Assembly (NCBI GenBank): GCA_030526005.1
Contig: JAUNDP010000020.1
Span: 1 to 37,904 of the forward strand
Direction: 5' to 3'
Length of the DNA stretch: 37,904 bases
Origin: Eubacteriales bacterium
Lineage (GTDB): Bacteria > Bacillota > Clostridia > Lachnospirales > Lachnospiraceae
Positions 1 through 8,136 of this stretch are shown in pieces. The notes below the pieces were generated by a model. The model made no database searches. It worked only from the letters and a program-made list of their open reading frames with translations, and was not told where the DNA came from. The translations under genes and the position numbers were made by a program. Within the stretch, counting starts at the first letter, position 1. Each line of letters opens with the position of its first letter.

Positions 1-53
1 AAAAGAGAAAAGACAGGAAGAGGCTTCTTATTCTGTGCTTTTCTTTTCTTTTT
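1..53 (+). terminator. Rho-independent terminator of an upstream gene outside the window
   Basis: A purine-rich arm at 1-16 (ending GAAAAGACAG) pairs with CTGTGCTTTTC at 33-43, with one bulged base, and the second arm runs into a T-rich tract to 53. It most likely ends a plus-strand gene located before the window, so the enzyme I gene that follows is probably not read from that upstream gene. Confidence 0.6.
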
Positions 54-83
54 AGTATAAATTAAAAAAAAGGGGGGAGAAGG

Positions 84-1763
84 ATGCGAAGGATTACCGG
101 AAAGAGTGTATATGGAGGAATAGCGATCGGCAGGATCTATGTTTACAAAAAAGAAAAAAAACAGGTGCCCTATTGGAAGACCACAGAGACAGACAGAGAG
201 ATCAGGCGATTTTCTGAGGCCAGAGAAAAAGCATTAAAACAACTGCAGGAATTATATGAAAAAGCAGAAGAGGCGGCTGGAAAATCAAGCGCGGCAATCT
301 TTGAAGCCCATCAGATGATGCTGAAAGATGAGTATTATATAAATGCAGTAGAAGAAAAGATAAAGAAGGAGCAAATTAATGCAGAATATGCTGTCAGTAG
401 GACAGAAGAAGAACTGGATGCGGTCTTTTCTTCCATGGAAGATTCCTATATAAGCGAGAGAGCTGCTGACATCAAAGATGTGTCCGAGCGGATTTTATCG
501 ATTTTGAGCGGAACGTCAAAAGAAAAGAGAAAGGAAAAGGAACCATTTATCCTTGTGGCAGATGATCTGACGCCGAGTGAGACCGTTCAGATCGACAAAG
601 AGAAAGTCTTATCTTTTGTGACAGTACATGGATCTGTGAACTCACATACGGCGATTCTAGCAAAAACAATGAATATACCAGCGCTGATTGGCGTTCCGGT
701 CACAGCAGATAAGCAGTTAGATGGGAAAATGGCAATCGTAAATGGAGAGGAAGGATGGATTTGCATTGATCCTGATGCGATTACGTTGGAACGGTATAAA
801 AAAAAGCAGGAAGAAGAGAGAAAAGAAAGAGAAGCTCTCCAGGCGCTGAGAGGAAAAGAGAGTAAAACATTGGATGGGAAAAAAGTTTTACTGTGTGCGA
901 ATATCGGGGACTTAAAAGGCTTGGAAAGCGCAATGGAAAACGGAGCGGACGGAATCGGTCTGTTTCGCAGTGAAATGCTATATCTTGGAAAAGAGACATA
1001 TCCGACGGAAGAAGAACAGTTTAAAGTATATAAGACGCTGGCAGAAACCATGGCAGGAAAAGAAGTGATTATCCGGACGCTTGACATTGGAGCAGATAAA
1101 CATGTGGCTTATTTTCAGATGGAACAGGAAGAAAATCCAGCAATGGGATGTCGGGCAATCCGTATCTGTCTGAGACGTCCGGAGATTTTTAAAACACAGC
1201 TTCGGGCGCTTTTTCGTGCCAGTGTGTACGGAAAGATTTCTATTTTGTATCCAATGATCACTTCTGTGGAAGAGATTGAGAAAATTCAACAGATCATCGA
1301 GGAGATCAAGCAGGAATTAAAAGAAAAAAATTTGGCATTTGGGGAACCGAAGCAGGGAATTATGATTGAGACACCGGCTGCTGCGCTCATCAGTGATCTG
1401 CTTGCAGAACAGGTTGGTTTTTTCAGCATAGGAACAAATGATCTGACGCAGTATACACTGGCAGTGGATCGCCAGAACCCAAGGATGGAAGAATGGTATC
1501 ATCCTTATCATGAGGCAGTTTTGCGTTTGATTGCGATAACTGTTCAAAATGGACATAAAGCAGGCATTCGTGTTGGGATTTGCGGTGAACTTGGCTCTGA
1601 TCCGAATATGACAGAGGCATTTTTAAGAATGGGAGTGGATGAACTTTCTGTCAATCCCGGAAGTATTCTCCCAATGAAAAGGAGAATCTGTGAGATGGAT
1701 CTGTCTGTTTCAGCCATCGAAAAAGATGAAAAAACAGATTTAAAAAATCAAATGATAACATGA
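84..1763 (+). CDS. ptsI: Phosphoenolpyruvate-protein phosphotransferase (PTS enzyme I)
   Basis: Enzyme I is the cytosolic first step of the sugar phosphotransferase system: it takes phosphate from PEP onto a histidine and passes it to HPr. The 559-residue length fits the family (about 570). The N-terminal part starts GGIAIG. The phospho-histidine motif is HGSVNSHTAILAK with His188, and the C-terminal PEP-binding barrel carries GADGIGLFRSEMLY, the IGTNDLTQYTLAVDR block and GICGELGSD with the expected cysteine at residue 500. The usual Gly-Gly-Arg-Thr before Ser-His is changed to Gly-Ser-Val-Asn here. The start follows a very strong GGGGGGAGAAGG site. No HPr gene is next to it, and a terminator precedes it, so it may be a solitary or second copy. 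The family call is firm; the precise sugar role is not visible. Confidence 0.93.
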   Translation: MRRITGKSVYGGIAIGRIYVYKKEKKQVPYWKTTETDREIRRFSEAREKALKQLQELYEKAEEAAGKSSAAIFEAHQMMLKDEYYINAVEEKIKKEQINAEYAVSRTEEELDAVFSSMEDSYISERAADIKDVSERILSILSGTSKEKRKEKEPFILVADDLTPSETVQIDKEKVLSFVTVHGSVNSHTAILAKTMNIPALIGVPVTADKQLDGKMAIVNGEEGWICIDPDAITLERYKKKQEEERKEREALQALRGKESKTLDGKKVLLCANIGDLKGLESAMENGADGIGLFRSEMLYLGKETYPTEEEQFKVYKTLAETMAGKEVIIRTLDIGADKHVAYFQMEQEENPAMGCRAIRICLRRPEIFKTQLRALFRASVYGKISILYPMITSVEEIEKIQQIIEEIKQELKEKNLAFGEPKQGIMIETPAAALISDLLAEQVGFFSIGTNDLTQYTLAVDRQNPRMEEWYHPYHEAVLRLIAITVQNGHKAGIRVGICGELGSDPNMTEAFLRMGVDELSVNPGSILPMKRRICEMDLSVSAIEKDEKTDLKNQMIT

Positions 1764-1796
1764 AAAAAATCAATATCTTTTTTAGCTAAATTTCTG

Positions 1797-1802
1797 TATA
1801 AT
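1797..1802 (+). promoter_or_regulatory. Possible -10 element upstream of the first GH3 gene
   Basis: A perfect TATAAT lies 34 bases before the GH3 start codon. The -35 position is poor (TATCTT at 1774-1779 with 17-base spacing), so an activator or read-through from the enzyme I gene may be needed. The GH3 ribosome site is AAAAAGGAG just before 1836. Confidence 0.35.
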
Positions 1803-1835
1803 TGACCCATCAAGTGACGAAAAAGGAGAAAAACG

Positions 1836-4800
1836 ATGAAAAGAAAACAAGTTATATGCCTTTTATTGGCAAGTTTGATGGGGATTGGATGCGGAACCTC
1901 TCAGATAGCAGCACATGGAAATATTGCCTATGCGGCAGAAACTGCGGCAGATGCAACAACAGCAGAAGCAGGAATCGTATTCCCGGAATATTATCCGGAT
2001 TCTGCTTTAGTAGTAGATAGTGACGAAGTGATTGATCAGAAGATCAGCGCACTGTTAAAGAGTATGACACAGGAAGAAAAGTTCAGCTTCCTTGGAGGAA
2101 ATGGTACAGGTCTTCAGGGAAATGCCGGTTCTCTTCCAGGCGTTCCAAGACTTGGCATTCCGGAATCAAAAATGTATGATGGACCTGCAGGGGTACTGTC
2201 TTTATATGATACAACAAATCCTCCGATTGAGCAGATGTTGGCTTCCACATGGGATACAGATCTGGCATATGATTATGGAAAAATCCATGGAAGTGAAAAT
2301 AAAGCAATCGGCGGAAATATGCAGTTAGGTATTCAGATCGATATTACAAGAAATCCATATTTTGGACGTGCGAAAGACCAGATGGGTGAAGATCCGTTCC
2401 TGCTCTCCGATCTTGCAGTGGCAGAGACAAAAGGAATTCAGGATCAGAACGTCGTTGCTGTATTAAAACATTTTGCAGCATTTGCACAGGATGCGAATCC
2501 ATCTACAAACACAAACGTAGTTGTGTCAGAGCAGGCGCTTCATGAATTGTATCTGCCGGCATTTGAGGCGGCAATCGAAGAAGGCGGAGCAGCAGCTGTC
2601 ATGAGTTCCTACAACATGGTCAATGGAACATTTGCGTCGTCAAATGAATATCTCCAGCTCGATGTTTTAAGAGATATGTGGAAATTTAAAGGATTCACAA
2701 TCACAGACTGGGGCGGAAACGATGGATTTACTCTGAATAAAGGTACGGATATTGAAATGCCGAATGTCAACAGCAATTCCCAGGAAAATGCAGAAGCAAA
2801 GATTGCTTCCGGCGAGATTACTCAGGAGACGATTGACGAGGCAGTTTCCCACGTTTTATATGCGTATGCAAAAGCAGGTTATTTAGGACTTGTCGAAATA
2901 GATGAAAACGGATATGCAAAAGAAGAGGCAGGTCGTACAGAACCGATTAAATTAATGGAAGATACTGAAAAACTGGCACAGGTAAGAGAGGAAAACTCTT
3001 TGATTGCCCGTCAGGTCGCAGAAGAAGGCGCTGTTCTTCTGAAAAATGAGAATGGTGTACTTCCGCTGAATATAGAAGAAGACAAAACAGTAGCTGTAAT
3101 CGGATTAAATGGTATGAATTTGATTTCTGGTGTAGGCGGAGAACGTTCCTATGGTACAATCGCAAAGATGACAAGCCCATATGAAGAACTTGCGGCACGC
3201 CTTGGAGAAGACAAGGTAGAGGGTCAGGTAGCCATGGATATTGTCGGAGAAGCGATTCCGTCTGAATATTTATATACGGACGCAGAAGGAACAGAAAATG
3301 GCGTAAAACGTACTTATGGAATTGCAGGGGCAGAAGGATCGTCCGCTGATGTTCAGGGCCAGATGAGAATGTTTGGCGCACAGACAGCCAAAGCAATGGG
3401 AGATCATGAGATTGGAGAAGATACAGGAATCATTGATCCGACGATTGATTTTACAACAGGAACCATTGATGGCAAACCAAATAAGACATATAAAGTAGAC
3501 GGTGCAGATGAAGGAACAGCAAATGCCTTCACAAAAGAAAGCGGCGCTGTCTATACATGGACAACATATCTGGAGGCGCCGGAAGATGGAGAATATTCTT
3601 TAATTCTGGAAGGAATCGGAGGTTCCGTATCCGGAAAAGTAGAAGTATCTGAGGAAGAGACAGTAAGCTTTGGCCTTGCCAATATCAACCAGGGAACACA
3701 GTGGCCATCAGACAGCTATATCAACACAGAAACAGGTATGAGTATTGCTCCAAAGAGGGTGACGCTGGAATCCGGCAAACGATATAAAGTGACAGTAACA
3801 GCAGAGGCATCTTTGGAAGAAAAAGATCTTCAGGTACGTTTTGCATGGATTACACCATCTCAGAAAAAAGCAAATTATGAAAATGCTTTAAAAGCAGCAG
3901 AGACAAATGATACGGTCGTTGTATTTGCTTACCACAAAGGTGAAAGTGTTGCGGCTACATGGGAAGAGAGCAGCTGCGCGCTGGATGCAGAACAGGAACA
4001 GTTAATCTTAGATGTGGCAGAGAAAGCGCACGCAAATGGAAATAAAGTGGTTGTTGTTCTGAACAACGATACGGCTGTCACAATGGAAAACTGGATTGAT
4101 CAGGTAGATGGACTGCTTGAAATGTACTTCCCGGGACAGGAAGGCGGCGTTGCGACAGCAGAGATTCTGACAGGCGAAGTAAATCCAAGCGGTAAACTGG
4201 CTTATGCAATTCCAAAAACAGATAAAGATACCATGGTGACATGCTCTCAGGAAGCATATGATTCTCTTGATATCGAAGAAGCCGGAAAAGCTTACACAGA
4301 AGAAGACTATCAGAAAGAAATCAAGATGGGAAGATATGATTCTCTGGAAGCAGCGATTGAAGGAATGGGAGAGACACGCACAAATCATACAGCAGATTAT
4401 GCAGAAGGAATCTATACAGGATATCGCTGGTATGATGAATATGATATTGAACCACAGTATGATTTTGGATATGGTCTGTCCTATACAACATTTGAGTACA
4501 GCGATCTGACAGTAGAAGAAAATGCACTGGATGGAGAAAGCGTTGGATATGATGTGACATTTACTGTGACAAACACAGGCGATGTAGCAGGTACAGAGAT
4601 TGCACAGGTTTATCTGGGAGAGGCAGAAGTTCCGGAAGGCGTTCAGATGGCAGAATACCAGCTGTGCGGATACGAGAAGATCGAAGATATGGAACCGGGC
4701 GAGAGCAGAACTGTGACGGTTCATGTGGATGAGAGATCTCTGTCTTACTGGTATACAGACGCAGAGCTGACAGAGAGAGAAGACGGAACAAAAGATAAAT

Positions 4801-4886
4801 GGACGATTGCAGAAGGAACGCGTAAAATTTATGTGGGAGCGGCTTCTGACAATTTGATTCTGGAAAGTGATATCACAGTAGAATAA
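1836..4886 (+). CDS. Secreted glycoside hydrolase family 3 (beta-glucosidase/xylosidase type) with PA14-like insert
   Basis: This is a retaining exo-acting glycosidase of family GH3, 1016 residues. A Sec signal peptide (MKRKQ..., hydrophobic core, likely cut near AYA-AE at about residue 35) sends it out of the cell. The N-terminal barrel contains KHFAAFAQ and the nucleophile motif ITDWGG with Asp291. The alpha/beta sandwich follows (VAEEGAVLLKNENGVLPL), interrupted at about residues 545-672 by a beta-rich stretch that looks like a PA14-type carbohydrate-binding insert. The sandwich resumes through YFPGQEGGVATAEIL. A fibronectin-III-like C-terminal domain begins after the YGLSYTTFEYS motif. 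No LPXTG anchor or transmembrane tail is seen. GH3 specificity (glucosidase, xylosidase, arabinosidase) cannot be told from sequence alone. A strong bidirectional terminator follows. Confidence 0.93.
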   Translation: MKRKQVICLLLASLMGIGCGTSQIAAHGNIAYAAETAADATTAEAGIVFPEYYPDSALVVDSDEVIDQKISALLKSMTQEEKFSFLGGNGTGLQGNAGSLPGVPRLGIPESKMYDGPAGVLSLYDTTNPPIEQMLASTWDTDLAYDYGKIHGSENKAIGGNMQLGIQIDITRNPYFGRAKDQMGEDPFLLSDLAVAETKGIQDQNVVAVLKHFAAFAQDANPSTNTNVVVSEQALHELYLPAFEAAIEEGGAAAVMSSYNMVNGTFASSNEYLQLDVLRDMWKFKGFTITDWGGNDGFTLNKGTDIEMPNVNSNSQENAEAKIASGEITQETIDEAVSHVLYAYAKAGYLGLVEIDENGYAKEEAGRTEPIKLMEDTEKLAQVREENSLIARQVAEEGAVLLKNENGVLPLNIEEDKTVAVIGLNGMNLISGVGGERSYGTIAKMTSPYEELAARLGEDKVEGQVAMDIVGEAIPSEYLYTDAEGTENGVKRTYGIAGAEGSSADVQGQMRMFGAQTAKAMGDHEIGEDTGIIDPTIDFTTGTIDGKPNKTYKVDGADEGTANAFTKESGAVYTWTTYLEAPEDGEYSLILEGIGGSVSGKVEVSEEETVSFGLANINQGTQWPSDSYINTETGMSIAPKRVTLESGKRYKVTVTAEASLEEKDLQVRFAWITPSQKKANYENALKAAETNDTVVVFAYHKGESVAATWEESSCALDAEQEQLILDVAEKAHANGNKVVVVLNNDTAVTMENWIDQVDGLLEMYFPGQEGGVATAEILTGEVNPSGKLAYAIPKTDKDTMVTCSQEAYDSLDIEEAGKAYTEEDYQKEIKMGRYDSLEAAIEGMGETRTNHTADYAEGIYTGYRWYDEYDIEPQYDFGYGLSYTTFEYSDLTVEENALDGESVGYDVTFTVTNTGDVAGTEIAQVYLGEAEVPEGVQMAEYQLCGYEKIEDMEPGESRTVTVHVDERSLSYWYTDAELTEREDGTKDKWTIAEGTRKIYVGAASDNLILESDITVE

Positions 4887-4912
4887 TAAAAATAGGGAAA
4901 GAGATTTTAGAT

Positions 4913-4967
4913 AAAAAGCTGGCAGTTTTTTGTAAAATAAAATTTTACAAAAGCTGCCAGCTTTTTT
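4913..4967 (+). terminator. Strong bidirectional terminator between convergent GH3 and histidine kinase genes
   Basis: The long hairpin AAAAAGCTGGCAG...CTGCCAGCTTTTTT has an almost complete inner stem (TTTTGTAAAA paired with TTTTACAAAA). It carries A-runs on the left and T-runs on the right, so it can end transcription of the GH3 gene on plus and of the regulator-kinase operon on minus. Confidence 0.9.
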
Positions 4968-5054
4968 GAGAATATTCTTAAACTGAAAAACGTTAGAAAA
5001 ATAAAGAACAGCTTTGCTGACGCAAAAAAAGAAACAATAATCGAATGTGCCGTC

Positions 5055-6416
5055 CTATAATGTGGTTTTTCCTTTTAAATTTTCCAGCAGAACAAAGCAG
5101 GTAAAAGAAGAAGCGTCGCTTGAAAAGCTGACGGAACCGTTGTATTTCTTGACGATATTCCGGATAATTGTTATTCCAAGACCATGCAAGTTCTGATCTT
5201 TCTTTGTTGTCAGAAAAGAGGGATTGGTTTTTAAAACATCGTCTTTCGTGCGGTTTTTTACAGTCAGCGACAGATAACCTTTGATCTCTTTGAGCTGAAC
5301 GTGAATTTGCGGGTCAGCGACAGAGACGCTTGCCTCGATTGCATTGTCGCATAGATTCGACAAAATCGTACAAAGATCCAGTTTCTGAACAGAAAGATGA
5401 TTGGAGATCTGAACCTCTATTTTCATCGGAATTTTTTTATTGGATGCCATTTTTAATTTCTGATTCAGCAGCGTATTCAGACTTTCATCCGCACAGATCA
5501 ACTGAAATGGAATAGTCAGAAAATCAGAATTGCCAAACTGATGAAGATAGGACTTTAATTCCTCATATTTTTTCTGTTCAATCAGTCCTTCCATGCAGAA
5601 CAGATGCGCCTTGATATCATGACGAAACTGTCTAGAGGCAGTTAAAAGATCGCGCGTCTGATCAAGATATTGCTTATGGAGCATCCACTCTTTTTCCATA
5701 AGCCGATAACTGATATTTTCTTTGTAATTTCGGATCATAGAAGTAAAAAGATAGAAAAAACATAAAATCATTGCAAACGTGCCTGCCATAAATAGGGAAA
5801 GAAATGGAGTAGCCGCAATTTTAGGTTCCATAGGGCTGAGATAGAAAATCTGCAAAAGCATGAGCAAGATGTCAAATCCACAAAATACAGTCAGGCAGGT
5901 GGAATAGACAGGAGGAACAGAACTGTCCAGATCAGCTGCATTTTTCAGCAAAAAGCGGATGATGAAATACATAAAAATTTTACAGACAATCCGCTTAAAA
6001 AAGAAAACTGCCAGAGAAATCGCATTTGGAATTTCCACAAAAGAGGCGGTTAGATAGCGATAAAGAGACAGATAGACGCCATCCAGCATAAAATAGACCG
6101 AACAATAAATACAGCTGATACTTAATTTCATGACAAAACTGCCGTGAAAGAGTAGAATACTATAAATAAAAAGAGCAGAAAAAATGCTAAATACAAACCA
6201 GAAAAAATCTCTGGAAAATCCTGTAATATAAAGAAAACTACAGATACAAAAGAAGCTGGCTCCATAGAAAAGAACAGGATTTTGCTTTAAGTTTGGACGA
6301 CGCAGAGAAAAATAGTGATTGACTAAAAACAGAATCAGCGTTGTGTCGAAAAAAAGACCGCAAAAATCAATGAAACGGGTCATAAAATCATACGTTGTCT
6401 GATTGAACTGTATCAT
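5055..6416 (-). CDS. Sensor histidine kinase, GHKL type (AgrC-like)
   Basis: This 453-residue membrane sensor kinase has several hydrophobic segments over about the first 230 residues (a multi-pass sensor with no large outside loop). A dimerisation helix follows with the phospho-acceptor motif FRHDIKAH (His266). A GHKL-type ATPase domain carries the N-box LCDNAIEA and the G-box GLGITIIRNIV. This layout is that of AgrC/VirS-like kinases that pair with LytTR regulators. It is the second gene of a minus-strand operon and overlaps the regulator by 29 bp. Its own AAGGAG site lies inside the regulator gene. No AgrB or AgrD gene is nearby, so the ligand is unknown and need not be a cyclic peptide. 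Confidence 0.92.
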   Translation of the reverse strand: MIQFNQTTYDFMTRFIDFCGLFFDTTLILFLVNHYFSLRRPNLKQNPVLFYGASFFCICSFLYITGFSRDFFWFVFSIFSALFIYSILLFHGSFVMKLSISCIYCSVYFMLDGVYLSLYRYLTASFVEIPNAISLAVFFFKRIVCKIFMYFIIRFLLKNAADLDSSVPPVYSTCLTVFCGFDILLMLLQIFYLSPMEPKIAATPFLSLFMAGTFAMILCFFYLFTSMIRNYKENISYRLMEKEWMLHKQYLDQTRDLLTASRQFRHDIKAHLFCMEGLIEQKKYEELKSYLHQFGNSDFLTIPFQLICADESLNTLLNQKLKMASNKKIPMKIEVQISNHLSVQKLDLCTILSNLCDNAIEASVSVADPQIHVQLKEIKGYLSLTVKNRTKDDVLKTNPSFLTTKKDQNLHGLGITIIRNIVKKYNGSVSFSSDASSFTCFVLLENLKGKTTL

Positions 6417-7128
6417 AGATATACTCCTTAAATTTTGTCTGTACTTCAGAAAGACGATAACGGCTGACAGGAAGTGTCATCCCGTTTTCCAGAGTGAGGG
6501 TTTTGCCTTGAAGCGTGTAGATATAACGGTAATTCACCAAATAACTTTTATGAATTCTGAGAAACTGATGTGGTTCTAACAATTTTTCCATATCAGAAAT
6601 TTTATAACGAATCAAAACATGATTTTTATTTGTAATAATATCCAGATAATTATCTTTTGCCTGAATATATATTATATCTTGGATAGAAAAGCGATAGATT
6701 TCATTTTGAATTTCCAGTGTAAGAATATGATCCTTTTTTTCTGTCCCATTTTGGCGCAGATACTCCGCCAGAGCTTCTGATAAATCAGACTGAAAGTGAC
6801 TTTTTCTGATAAAACGAAACGGCTGTACTTTGATTGCATCAAAGACATATTCTTCTTTAGCAGATATAAACATGATTGTTGCCTGTGAATCAATGGAGCG
6901 AATCTTAGAGGCAAGTGTCAGCCCGTTGATTCTTGGCATATCAATGTCAAGAAAATAAAGCTGAAAACGCATTCCTTCCTGAATCAGATTATAGAAATTA
7001 AAACTAGAGGAATAGGAAGAGATGACACAATGCTGCCCGTGTGACGATAAAAATTTTTTGATTGACTGTTCTATATAGGAGAGAGAAGAAAAATTATCTT
7101 CACATATAGCCACTGAGATACAGTTCAT
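6388..7128 (-). CDS. LytTR-family response regulator
   Basis: This DNA-binding response regulator has 246 residues. The receiver domain (about 1-120) has the acidic pair CED near residue 10 and the phospho-aspartate in FLDIDMP (Asp61). The LytTR domain occupies about 140-240 and contains the family-typical IIYIQAKDNYLDI and FLRIHKSYLVN stretches. A further 14 codons upstream are open, but the start is set at 7128 because GGAGGT stands 6 bases before that ATG and none stands before the upstream one. It is transcribed first, with the overlapping GHKL kinase behind it. LytTR proteins bind pairs of 9-bp direct repeats, and such a pair is present in the spacer upstream. Confidence 0.94.
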   Translation of the reverse strand: MNCISVAICEDNFSSLSYIEQSIKKFLSSHGQHCVISSYSSSFNFYNLIQEGMRFQLYFLDIDMPRINGLTLASKIRSIDSQATIMFISAKEEYVFDAIKVQPFRFIRKSHFQSDLSEALAEYLRQNGTEKKDHILTLEIQNEIYRFSIQDIIYIQAKDNYLDIITNKNHVLIRYKISDMEKLLEPHQFLRIHKSYLVNYRYIYTLQGKTLTLENGMTLPVSRYRLSEVQTKFKEYIYDTVQSDNV

Positions 7129-7156
7129 AAAAATACCTCCGAAAATTAATACAAAT

Positions 7157-7185
7157 ATTATAAGATTCAAAGATCAAAAAGTCAA
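7157..7185 (-). promoter_or_regulatory. SigA-type promoter of the LytTR regulator/kinase operon
   Basis: On the minus strand TTGACT (7185-7180) and TATAAT (7162-7157) are separated by exactly 17 bases, one mismatch from consensus. The predicted start is near 7150, giving a leader of about 20 bases before the GGAGGT and ATG. Confidence 0.75.
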
Positions 7186-7203
7186 ATATTTGTAAAAATG
7201 ACC

Positions 7204-7232
7204 ATTTACCACACAAAATTGCGATTTGCCAC
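7204..7232. promoter_or_regulatory. Paired 9-bp direct repeat between divergent promoters (candidate LytTR or AraC operator)
   Basis: ATTTACCAC at 7204-7212 and ATTTGCCAC at 7224-7232 differ at one base and start 20 bases apart, about two helical turns. The similarity extends on both sides (CACA, AAATTG). The pair ends 7 bases before the -35 box of the AraC-type gene and lies about 18 bases behind the -35 box of the LytTR operon. Both regulators flanking it belong to families that bind direct repeats about 20-22 bp apart, so ownership cannot be settled by eye. Confidence 0.5.
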
Positions 7233-7239
7233 ATAAAAA

Positions 7240-7268
7240 TTGTAGAAAAAAACGTTTTATTGTACGAT
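7240..7268 (+). promoter_or_regulatory. Promoter of the tandem-AraC gene
   Basis: TTGTAG (7240-7245) and TACGAT (7263-7268) are spaced by 17 bases. Both boxes are imperfect, as expected for an activator-dependent promoter, and the direct repeat sits directly upstream. The start would be near 7275 with a leader of about 35 bases. Confidence 0.5.
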
Positions 7269-7309
7269 GAAAATATAAAAAATGTAAAGGATTGTGGGAG
7301 GAAGATGGT

Positions 7310-8017
7310 GTGCAGAAATCGCAGAAAGTCATAGAATGCGTAAAAGAATATATCAGAGAAAATTATCAAAATGCAGGTCTTTCTGAAGAGATAGTCAGCA
7401 AGGCAGCAGGTATGTCGCCAATTTCTTTTTCAATTCTATTTAAGAAAGTGACAGGACAGACATACATTTCATATTTGAGAAAAGTGCGTATGGAGGCGGC
7501 AGAGAAAATGCTTTGTCAGACGGAGGAAAAGACGTATGTGATTGCGAAGCAGGTAGGAATTGATGATCCAAACTATTTTAGCTATTTGTTTAAAAAACAA
7601 TATGGAGTCGCACCGAGCCTTTATCGGGAGAAACAGAAAAAAGAGCTTTACTGTAACAAAAAATGGGAGTTAGAAAATGAACTTTTAGTAAAACAGGCAG
7701 AAAAATATATTAAAATGCATTATAAAGAATCAAGATTGTCTGCCGAAGAAATCAGCAAAGAGCTGGGAATCAGTCGCATTTATTTTTCGGGTTTATTTAA
7801 AAAGGTAACAGGACAGACATACGTTTCCTATGTAAAAAAGATACGGATGGAAGCGGCAGCAGAATTGTTTTTGCAGACAAAAAAGAAAGTGTGCGATATT
7901 GCGGAAGAGACAGGATTTGAAGACTGTAACTATTTTAGCTTTGCATTTAAGAAGTATTATAAAGTTTCACCTATACAATATCGAGAAAAGAAGCGTGGAC
8001 AAAGAATGATCAGTTGA
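7310..8017 (+). CDS. Tandem AraC-type DNA-binding protein (two HTH domains, no sensor domain)
   Basis: The 235-residue protein is built from two successive complete AraC/XylS-type DNA-binding domains (about residues 1-105 and 117-225). There is no cupin, receiver or other sensory part. Each half has the family signature: LFKKVTGQTYISYLRKVRM with NYFSYLFKKQYGVAPSLYR in the first, LFKKVTGQTYVSYVKKIRM with NYFSFAFKKYYKVSPIQYR in the second. The halves are clearly related by internal duplication; even the DNA shares ACAGGACAGACATAC. GTG at 7310 is chosen as the start because GGGAGGAA stands 7 bases before it; an in-frame TTG at 7292 has no such site. It is divergent from the LytTR operon and just upstream of a GH3 gene, so a role in controlling that gene is likely but inferred. 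Confidence 0.88.
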   Translation: MQKSQKVIECVKEYIRENYQNAGLSEEIVSKAAGMSPISFSILFKKVTGQTYISYLRKVRMEAAEKMLCQTEEKTYVIAKQVGIDDPNYFSYLFKKQYGVAPSLYREKQKKELYCNKKWELENELLVKQAEKYIKMHYKESRLSAEEISKELGISRIYFSGLFKKVTGQTYVSYVKKIRMEAAAELFLQTKKKVCDIAEETGFEDCNYFSFAFKKYYKVSPIQYREKKRGQRMIS

Positions 8018-8073
8018 TGAAATATAAAATGATCCGGCAGGAAACTGCTAAAAAATAGCTCATTAAGAAAATG

Positions 8074-8092
8074 AACAACCAAACTGGTTGTT
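8074..8092. promoter_or_regulatory. 19-bp palindrome overlapping the second GH3 promoter
   Basis: AACAACCA and TGGTTGTT are perfect inverted 8-bp arms around a 3-base centre. The right arm overlaps the -35 box of the GH3 promoter, the usual place for a repressor operator. No T-run follows, so it is not a terminator. The protein that binds it is not evident; a LacI-like or other dimeric repressor would fit the symmetry better than an AraC protein. Confidence 0.5.
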
Positions 8093-8115
8093 AAGTATAT
8101 AAAACAATTTATATT
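8088..8115 (+). promoter_or_regulatory. Promoter of the second GH3 gene
   Basis: TTGTTA (8088-8093) and TATATT (8110-8115) are spaced by 16 bases. Transcription would begin near 8122, directly at the AGAAAGGGG ribosome site, giving a very short leader. Confidence 0.5.
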
Positions 8116-8136
8116 GTAGCAGAAAGGGGAAGAAAC

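Noticed and set aside
1836-1960. Lipoprotein signal in the first GH3 protein (Cys in MGIGCGTS)
   Set aside because: Residues before the Cys do not fit a lipobox well, while a good signal peptidase I site (AYA-AE) follows.
4968-7128. A complete Agr quorum-sensing system
   Set aside because: Only the kinase and regulator are present; no AgrB-type processing protein or AgrD-like peptide gene could be found near them.
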